Source of the DNA: Euglena gracilis
Lineage: Eukaryota; Euglenida; Euglenophyceae; Euglenales
Assembly: GCA_039621445.1 (NCBI GenBank)
Contig: CP154955.1
Location: 18,084,691-18,148,690, forward strand
Length of the DNA: 64,000 nucleotides
Reading direction: 5' to 3'
Below are positions 56,680 to 64,000 of this stretch, piece after piece (the stretch's first letter is position 1; each line of letters begins with the position of its first letter). The notes below the pieces were generated by a model. It did not search any database and had not been told where the DNA came from. It saw nothing but the letters and a program-made list of their open reading frames with translations. The translations under genes and the position numbers were made by a program.

Positions 56680-57365
56680 TGAACAACCCCCAAACCTATC
56701 CATGCTTTCTTCCCGAAATCCTCACCACCCCCTCCAACCCCTCCAAGGGGCGCGGTGGGAGGACCACCCACCCACGCAAAACCCTCCCAAAAAATTGGAG
56801 GAAACCCTGGAAAAAAAATTCTGAGCCGGGCCTTTGGCCAAGCTGGATAACCGGCCCCAAGAGGAGTCCAGTGGCCCCAACCCATCCACTCACTCACAAA
56901 AACCATCCCACCCACCACCCACCACACACATCCCCGGGGGAGGGTCCCAACAAGGTGAGTGATTCTATTTTTTCCGGTCCAAATGCAAAGACGAAGATTT
57001 AAACGGTCGATTTCTTCCTTGCAAATGGAATCCACACAAATGGAAAAAATGTGAATTGCAATAATTGCAACAATTGCAACAAGTGTGTTATACGTTTGAA
57101 AAAAGGTGTGAAAAAAAATCAAAATTGAATGGGGAGGGGAATGTGCAGGAGAACAAAGGGGGCCAGGGGGGTATTTATTCAACATATGGAAACTGATGCA
57201 GAAAAAAAAAAAGGAAGACATGCCAGTTTACAACATAAAATGCACATGGTGAATGCTCAGTGTGGAACACGAGGGGAATAATTTGACAGAGAGATTGACA
57301 AGGGAAAATGCAGAATTTTACATAATAATACAGAATGTATTTTAACACAAAATACAGATATAATA

Positions 57366-57450
57366 ATTTATATATATATATGTATATAAATATATATATA
57401 TATATTTATATATATTTATGTATATATATATATATAAATATATATATACG
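57366..57450. repeat. TA-rich microsatellite
   Basis: About 85 bp of TATATA with TGTATA and TAAATA variants, about 80 bp downstream of the minus-strand stop codon at 57,526. Confidence 0.9.
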
Positions 57451-57525
57451 TATATAATACATGAATATGGAACACGACATAAAAAAAAACTGATATATCC
57501 TTCCTCTCGACCAAATTGCACACGG

Positions 57526-57842
57526 TCACTGCAGCGGGGGCGAGAGGGGGGCGAGGTGGGCGGCGGCCGACGGGCTGAGGGAGCCCGCGGAGGAATCGTC
57601 CTCCGCCGTCATGGCGTCCACGGATGGCGGGGGCTCGGGGCGGCGGCGGCCCCGGACCTCGTACACCTTGCCGGTGGCGACGGCGGCGTGCCCCAGCGGC
57701 GGCGGTGTGGCGCTGCCGGCCGGCTCGCCCCCCGGGTCCGGGCTCCCCCTCGGGGAGGCGGTGGCACTGGGGGCCACTTGGGGCACAGGGTGGGAGGTAG
57801 GGGGGCCAAACACCTGTTTGGGACGGAAGGCCAGAGCCCGTA
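57526..57842 (-). CDS. last exon, Pro/Ser/Ala-rich tail
   Basis: It opens after GATTCTCTGCAG and reads VRALAFRPKQVFGPPTSHPV, PQVAPSATASPRGSPDPGGE, ATGKVYEVRGRRRPEPPPSV, DAMTAEDDSSAGSLSPSAAA to TGA at 57,526. Third positions are overwhelmingly G or C. A disordered C-terminal tail; the protein is not identified. The upstream intron holds the 16-bp hairpin and element B4. Confidence 0.5.
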
Positions 57843-57873
57843 CTGCAGAGAATCCCTGTGAGTGAGTGAGTGT

Positions 57874-57911
57874 ATACCGACCTTGCCAATCTGAGTTGGC
57901 AAGGTCGGTAT
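57874..57911. other. perfect 16-bp stem hairpin, 6-nt loop
   Basis: ATACCGACCTTGCCAA, loop TCTGAG, then the exact complement. It is 32 bp upstream, on the minus strand, of the acceptor that opens the 57.5-kb exon, followed by a GAGT repeat (57,859-57,870). It could be a tiny inverted-repeat insertion or an intronic RNA structure. Confidence 0.85.
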
Positions 57912-58211
57912 TCCCGTGTGTAGACCGCACCGAAAGTGAGTGCCGAGGTTCGATGGAAGGGAGAGGGTGGGGGTGGGGGTCAGGGGTTTTCTTAAGGACC
58001 CCCCCCCGGGGGGTCCAGCCTCCGGCTGGCAAAAAGGCTGCTGGCTGGATTTGAGCTGCTGGCTGGACCCCCCCCCCCCCGGCCCCCCGGGGATCCAGCC
58101 AGCTGGGGGAGGGGGGGGGGTCCGGGCTGGAGGGGGCTGGGCTGGGCTGGGTCGATAAAAAACAAAATTTTCTAAAACATTTTTGCATTTTCGACATTTT
58201 GATGGATGGAG

Positions 58212-58605
58212 CTACATTCCCCCCCCCTTGTCCTTGACACGCCAAAGTACGGGGAAAGTGCGGTTGACACGGGGAGTGTGTCATGGACACGCCGTGTCAT
58301 GGGAACCGCACCACAAAACATGCAGCAAAATGATAGCCAGGTAATCTGGACCTCGGTTTGAGGGCCCAATCACCATAGCATCAACAATAACTCCATTGGA
58401 GCGCTCATATCTCACTAAATCACCAAACTCAAAAGAAGATGAGTTCAAAGCCATGGTTCTGTGCAGAAAATGGCAACCAATTAGCTCCAGAGACGTGAAG
58501 TGTGTCAAAAAATACTTTACTCTTTTTAGGTACGAGAAAAGTGCGGTTGACACGGAGGGTGTGTCATGGACAAGGCGTGTCAAGGACAAAGAGGGGGGAA
58601 TGTAG
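58212..58605. mobile_element. inverted-repeat element with GACACGCC ends
   Basis: The ends CTACATTCCCCCCC...TTGTCCTTGACACGCC and the complementary GGCGTGTCAAGGACAAAGAG...GGAATGTAG pair over about 30 bp. Subterminal GTGCGGTTGACACGG and GTGTGTCATGGACA occur at both ends. Related copies or fragments are at 32,775-32,937. I found no target duplication. Confidence 0.6.
58281..58454 (-). CDS. small ORF in the GACACGCC element: GDLVRYERSNG domain
   Basis: ATG at 58,452-58,454, 57 codons to TGA inside the element's right inverted repeat. It reads MALNSSSFEFGDLVRYERSN and GVIVDAMVIGPSNRGPDY. Codons are AT-rich, unlike the GC-rich host exons. Strong resemblance to the minus-strand ORF at 42.7-42.8 kb (pattern VxYxRSxG...VxGPSxxG) suggests a real, small barrel-like domain of unknown function, either transposon-encoded or a captured gene piece. 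Confidence 0.5.
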   Translation of the reverse strand: MALNSSSFEFGDLVRYERSNGVIVDAMVIGPSNRGPDYLAIILLHVLWCGSHDTACP

Positions 58606-59489
58606 GTCAAGGCCGGGGGGTTGTGATGGAGGAAGCTGTGATGAGGGGGAAAAATGAAGGGATAGGTGTGCTGGGTAGCCCAATTGGCTGGCCGGCTGGG
58701 CCGGCCTGCGGCCGGCTGGCCCGGGATCGGCCGGGCTGGACCCAACTTTATTTCACTTGACCCCCGGGGGGGGGGCTCCCAGCCCGAATTTGGGCTGCTG
58801 GCTGGATTTGAGCTGCTGGCTGGCTGGACCCCCCCCCCCCGGGGGATGGAGTGCCCTCCGGCTTAAGAAAACCCCTGGTGGGGGTGGCCCCTCCCCCGGC
58901 CCAGAACAGGGGACACCCCATCCAACTGAACAATGGCGAGGTATGGATGGCCAATTTGTCAGTCCGGCGCAAAGCGCCGCTTCGACGGACTTTTGCCCCG
59001 CCAAAAAAACTGGCCAAAATGAAACTTTAGGCACTTTTTCCAGGCAATAAACTGTCAATAACACTGAACGTTTCCAGTGCTGTGTGCTGGAAGGAAAATT
59101 TTGACTTTTCTGGGGAGGTGCGGGACCCCACCCTGGGGTCAGTTGAGATCCCAGGGGGACACCCTCCACCCAGACACCCTCCTTACATCAAACCCCGGTA
59201 CGTGCTCGGCAGGGTAACCTTTTCATGTCAAAAAAAATATAATATACGCTCATGAAGTGGAGGTCCTGCACAGTGACATACAGAATGACCTTCTACCCTC
59301 TGCTGGGGGGGGGGGCTCTCATTGGGCAACTTTGCTTTGGATGTCGGTCTCTAAACCCAGCAATGTCCTTGCGGAAGCCGTTTTCTTACCTTGGAGGACA
59401 CTGCGCATTGCGGTTCCGATGCACAGTCATTCAAAGCGCTGTGAGCACCATTCACCGGGGATACTTCCCACCTTGGCAGCGCCCCATCC

Positions 59490-59850
59490 AGCGTCCGCAT
59501 GCGGTGGCTGTTCTTCTTGAGGGGGACCAGGGTCAGAGGGGGCGGGGCTGCCTTGAGGCAAGTGCAGCCCATCGAGGTGGGGGGCTGGGGGGCTGCGAGG
59601 AAAGGCAGGCGTGCATCGACAACAGACGACTTGGACGAACCTTCGTGGTTTCGGTTCCTGGGCCCCCTCAAGGCATCGAGGACCCCCAGGCTGGGGAGGG
59701 GGCACGCCGTTGGTAAACAATGTGCCATCCTGCCTGGGCAGGTCGGAAGCGTCCCCACAACATCTGACCCTGCCCCCAGACGTGAGCGCCGCGGCCATTC
59801 ATCGTCCTCCCCATCCACTGCCGTTTTCCAGCCCTGGATCTCCCATTGAC
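59490..59850. CDS. coding-like region, strand unresolved
   Basis: Plus reads STTDDLDEPSWFRFLGPLKA and PRRERRGHSSSSPSTAVFQP to TGA; minus reads NTCQWEIQGWKTAVDGEDDE, WPRRSRLGAGSDVVG. Both are open for over 350 bp, which is unusual and hard to settle by eye. Confidence 0.3.
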
Positions 59851-59881
59851 AAGTATTAATTCCTGCCCAGCTGCTGGAAGG

Positions 59882-60356
59882 GTAAACCCCCCCCAAAAAA
59901 TAAGACCCCCCCCAAAAATAAGACCCCCCCCCAAAAATAAGACCCCCCCTGGGCCGATCGAGCAAAAATCCAAAAATAAGACCCCCCCATAAATAAGACC
60001 CCCCCTGACGGCGCGAAGCGCCGGGGACGGTGAAAATTTTCCCTGAGAAATTGCCAAAACCCCAAATTTCACACACAAAAATGATGAAATTTCAAAAAAT
60101 TTCAGATTCTTGAAGTGCAAAAAAACATGCTAAATGTCAACTTACACAAAATTACGCATGGCGCGAAGCGCCGAAGGAAAATTTTTAGTGTTTTTGAGAA
60201 CCTCAAAAATGATGTTTTTTTGGGCCCGGGTCGGTCAAGAAAAAAATCCAAAAATAAGACCCCCCCAAAAATAAGACCCCCCCTGGAGGTTTCCAGCAAC
60301 GGACCCAAAAATAAGACCCGGGTCTTATTTGGGGGGGGGGGGGTTACACATTTAAT
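59882..60356. mobile_element. AAATAAGACC inverted-repeat element
   Basis: The left end GTAAACCCCCCCCAAAAAAT with AAGACC repeated and the right end GGTCTTATTTGGGG...GGTTAC are complementary. At least eight AAATAAGACCCCCC units lie in the interior, near both ends. GCGCGAAGCGCC palindromes at 60,010 and 60,158. No coding capacity. Confidence 0.65.
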
Positions 60357-60593
60357 TTGGAGGTGCAAAAATGGGCTAAAATGGTTTCAAAAAAAAATGG
60401 GTTGGAAACAGGCTCACCAGGTCAAATTTGTCAAAAAAATGACTTTTTTATGTAAACCTCCCAAAGAGAAGCACGGGGCCGCTACAGGAACACCCCCCAT
60501 TCTTATAGGATTTCTAAAAAAAGATCAACAAAAAATCCTGCAGGAGGGTCCAAATAGAAGTGCCCCCCCCCGACGCCAGCGCGGCGATCCGCG

Positions 60594-60889
<296 letters not shown>

Positions 60890-61199
60890 ACCCAGGCTTC
60901 TATGAGGGGGGGGGGGTTATCGTGCTTTCTGGCTGGACCCGCCCCCAGGCGGGGTCCCTCCGGCGAAAGCAACACCCTGGTGACACCATTGCCAACAATT
61001 TGAGTGGAATTTGTTCAGATTGTTGGCAAAGAGATCTCGGACCAGACTGGGGCAAGAATACAACTGACTCATGCATTCAAGCGGCTTCAGCCAGTTTAGA
61101 TGTTATCACGATCTTTGTCCTTTTGGGGTCCAGTTTCATGTTTCAACCTTGCCTTTCTTGCAAAAAAAAAAATGGCGCAAACGGGAATGCATGACCTAA

Positions 61200-62100
61200 T
61201 TTGCGAAGAATGTCCACAAATGGACCAAAAGTGGCAACAAAAAGCCAAAAAAAAACACAAACAACAACAGCCAAACATGGCCAAAAAAGCGGCCGGAACG
61301 GCCAAAAATAAGTCAAAAAATCGCCAAAATATCAAAAATAGCCAAAAGCACCTAAAAGAGGTCAACAAAGGTCAAAACAGAGTCAAGGATGGCCAAAAAT
61401 GGCCAAAAGCGGCACATTGGCCAAAAGGGGCCAAAAAATTGGAGTAAAATGGGCCAAAGGTGTGCTACACAAATTTTTTGCCGATATACACCGACACACC
61501 AAAGATTCTTTTGCCAACGCAAAAGATCTGGAAAAAAAATTGTGGATGCACGACAAGGAGAGGTCCAGTGCAATCATTCCTGGCCGCCCATCCCGCAGGT
61601 GCTGGAGTCAAAAGCGAGTTTGAAAATAAAGTCTGAAAAACCAGTCAGTCATCACCCAAAAGGGTGGGCAGGGTATTTAGTGAGAAGGGGCAGGGGGAGG
61701 GACCACCCTCCCCCGGGGGGGGGGGGGGGGTCGAACCCCCCCCCTCTCCCCTAGGCCCCGTCCCCCCCTCTCCCCCAGGGTGAAAAAAAACGGCGCAAAG
61801 CGCTGGAAATTTTTTTGAGGGGTTTCACAAAACTCCTGAAATTGTGTTTTCAGCTGATTTTTTTCCCACCAAATTGACAAAAACAGACAATAAAAACAGA
61901 AATCTACCGGCAAGAAGCGCTGGGGAAGGAAAAACGTTAATTCTATGGGCCCGGCCACCAGGGCCGTATGGAACCCCCTACGGGGGGACCCCCCTCCTTT
62001 ACAAAACCACGGTGTGACGTAGAGCTCTTTGGGAGTCCACCCCGGCCCAGCCCAGCCCGGCCCGGCCGGCGGCTCGGCCAGCTGCCCAGCCCAGGCCGGG
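61200..62100. other. no confident gene; AAATGGCC-type repeat and G/C-run element
   Basis: 61,200-61,450 is a degenerate AAAAATGGCCAAAA repeat. 61,640-61,760 carries CCAGTCAGTCATC and complementary C/G-runs of the CAGTCAC family. Confidence 0.55.
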
Positions 62101-63272
62101 GCCGGGGGGTTGAAAAACACTCATTTTCGGCTCAAAAACCGGTTTTCCGGGTCCGGGAGGTCAAAAAACACGGTTTTGGCAAAAAAATTCGATTTTTTTG
62201 AATTTTTTCGACTTTTTTGTCCGAAAACGGCTAAGTCTGACAGTGGAAAGAGTGTACAAAATGTCCCAGATTGGCGGAAAAACGGCCGTATCTCTCAAAA
62301 AACGCTCATTTTCGGCCCAAAAAACACTTTTTTCAGGTCCGGGAGGTCAAAAAACATGGTTTTGGGCAAAAAAAAATTTCGACTTTTTTCGACTTTTTGA
62401 CCCAAAAATGGCCAAGTACGCCGGCCAGGAGGGGCATGTACGCCGGCCAGGAGGGGCATGGGGGGGGTCCGGGTCGGAAATTTTTTTGTTCAAAAACACT
62501 TTTTTTGATGTTCTAAAGTGAAAAAAGGTGTTTTTGAGCAAAAAAAAATTTCAAAATTTTGGGTCCCGACCTGCCTCCCAACCCCCCCCCCCCACGCCCA
62601 GCCGCCCTCATACCCCCTGCAGGGGTCCCCGAGTACCTAAAACTGGCCCAAAATCGGACAAACAGGCCCCGGGAACCTCAAAAAACAGTCAACTCCCTCC
62701 CCCCTAAACCTCATGATTGACCCCCTGGTTTGGGTCCCAACTCCTCTCTAGCCCGAGATACGGCCAATTTACGGTTTCGGGCCCCGATCGAGCGCAAAAT
62801 GGCCAAAACTGGCAAAACTGGCCCAAAACCACAAAACGGCCGTATCTCAGCCTAGGCGAGGAGTTGGACCAAACCGCGCATACCGATCGATAGGGCGTCC
62901 CAAAGTTGTGGAAGGAGGTCCTCTTGACTTTTCCGCAACTCCGCATCGTTTTCAACATATTTCGATTTTTTCAATTTTTTGACCCCAAAATGACCTTGAA
63001 ATTTTCCCGGAAAAAAAAAACGGTAGACAACTTTTTCTGCTCGGGCCATACCTCCGGACTGGCGTGGAGTTAGGGCGATTATGGGGGCTCGTTAGAAACT
63101 AGGGATCGTCTCCTAGCCTATAGGCCATTCACTTTGGGAGCCCGGAAATCAGGTCACATCGATAATCCGCAGGCCTCCCTGCCTACCCGGGAGGGGCGGG
63201 GGGGGCGGACCCCCCTCCAGCCGGGGTGGTAAGCTTCGCTCTTACTCCAAAGAGATAAGAGCTCAGCGAATC
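62100..63272 (+). repeat. long dispersed repeat, copy 2
   Basis: Matches 43,500-44,255 at both ends but contains extra sequence, including a second CTCATTTTCGGCCCAAAAAA segment (62,300-62,410), a doubled GTACGCCGGCCAGGAGGGGCATG (62,415-62,461) and further CGGCCGTATCTCAGCC units near 62,840. Roughly 85 percent identity in the shared 170-bp core. Confidence 0.7.
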
Positions 63273-63352
63273 AACACTTAATTCCCTGTGGTGGGGTCGC
63301 TTGCCCAAAGCAGCGTCATACCCCAAAAAAGGTCCCGGGTCCCCTCGCGCCC

Positions 63353-63448
63353 ATGGCTGAGAATCCCACGGACAGTCTTACTTTGGAGGGGCCGGCTTTC
63401 TGGATCATGCAGAAAATGTTGGTTGAAAAAAGATTCCCGCAGCAGGGT
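63353..63448 (+). CDS. first exon candidate, unknown protein
   Basis: ATG at 63,353 opens MAENPTDSLTLEGPAFWIMQ, KMLVEKRFPQQ and reaches a GTAAAA donor. Balanced codons, acidic start. The frame stays open beyond the donor but turns Lys-rich. Confidence 0.4.
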
Positions 63449-63583
63449 AAAAAAAAATATATGGGCCCAAAAGGCAGCAGGTCACAAAGAACGCAAATTT
63501 TCGAAATTGCTGTTGTTAACAACAGGCAAAAAGGGAAAACGAGAGAATTTTAAGATTCAACCATTTTGGGGGCATTTTCACAG

Positions 63584-63660
63584 TCTTCGAGACCTGCTGT
63601 TGTCCCCATTCCCCAAATTGAAGAAGGCCATACACTGGGTCAAACCAGTGATTGTTCACG
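63584..63660 (+). CDS. internal exon candidate, unknown protein
   Basis: 77 nt between GCATTTTCACAG and a GTAACT donor. It reads LRDLLLSPFPKLKKAIHWVK, PVIVH. Both splice sites are good, but the phase does not match the exon at 63,353 as drawn, so an exon is missing or one boundary is off. Confidence 0.4.
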
Positions 63661-64000
63661 GTAACTCTGCTGTCTTGTGATGAATCCATGTGCGAAAAAA
63701 ACAACTGTCATGCATTTAACTTGCGCAAAAAGCAACGTCAACCGAAAGGAGATAATTGCTTGCACAAGATATTAGTATGTCAAAAATGGAACGATGTTGG
63801 ACAGGTCAAGTTTTCATGAACGGAGGAGACCCAAGGAGAGCACATGGGCTCTGGCCCTGCACCCTCCCCCCCCCCCTCTGGAACCCTACGGCCCTCATTG
63901 AGCGTTGTCCTGAGCTAGTGGGTCAATAATTCTTTGGTCCCCAGACAGCACCGGAGCTGTATGAGGAATGTGTTTGCCCCCACGCGAAATTTCCCGATTT

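Larger units (their letters stand above)
57981..58877. mobile_element. large hAT-like element B4 carrying a nested element
   Basis: 897 bp with perfect 16-bp inverted ends, CAGGGGTTTTCTTAAG and CTTAAGAAAACCCCTG, flanked by identical GTGGGGGT duplications (57,973-57,980 and 58,878-58,885). Both arms repeat GGCTGCTGGCTGGATTTGAG and long C-runs. A second inverted-repeat element (58,212-58,605) with a short ORF is inserted in it. Confidence 0.8.

Overview
This is a window of a large, repeat-rich eukaryotic nuclear genome. There are no operons, no rRNA or tRNA genes that I can see, and no long uninterrupted genes. Short GC-rich exon-like patches sit between kilobases of microsatellites, G/C homopolymer runs and small inverted-repeat transposons. 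Canonical GT-AG splice sites can be matched in phase in several places. I cannot name the organism. The plant/alga/fungus-type PC-esterase and the intron structure fit a large-genome alga or other protist, but that is inference.

The best-supported gene is on the minus strand between about 30.42 kb and 9.29 kb. It begins with a signal-peptide-like Met-Ala-Pro... sequence and ends with the DxxH block of the PC-esterase family (Pmr5/Cas1p, SGNH-type acyl-esterases that modify cell-surface glycans). Ordered family-like blocks lie between: NFGLH near 20.4 kb, PQHF near 19.1 kb and DCTHFC near 9.7 kb. Two adjacent introns (20,157-20,323 and 19,130-19,801) have GT-AG ends whose phases agree. Roughly 600 codons are spread over 21 kb because the introns are full of transposons and, in one case, a 3.8-kb satellite.

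The most striking pattern is a set of hAT-like miniature elements. They start CAGG or CATG, end in the inverted complement, carry G-runs and C-runs inside their ends, and sit between 8-bp target-site duplications: 9,360-9,675; 17,819-18,043; 19,882-20,023; 20,738-21,006; 25,649-25,970; 27,108-27,380; 34,685-34,964; 41,324-41,610; 57,981-58,877. At least three interrupt the esterase reading frame so that removing the element plus one duplication restores the frame exactly. They therefore behave as transposon-made introns (introner-like). A minus-strand ORF at 22.3-23.1 kb with a hAT-associated zinc-finger pattern is a candidate relative of the mobilising machinery.

Layout: 0-9 kb, coding-like patches including a minus-strand run at 4.0-6.0 kb; 9.3-30.4 kb, the esterase gene with its 77-bp satellite (10.08-13.87 kb) and a 280-bp palindrome (16.86-17.15 kb); 30.4-52 kb, mostly repeats, with very long TG tracts at 37.2-37.7 and 50.7-51.3 kb; 52-60 kb, several better exons (54.0, 56.3, 56.6, 57.5 kb) and a composite element; 60-64 kb, an ATT tract, a long dispersed repeat shared with 43.5-44.3 kb, and the start of a plus-strand gene at 63.35 kb. 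Many GC-rich patches are open on both strands. Where I could not choose, I say so.
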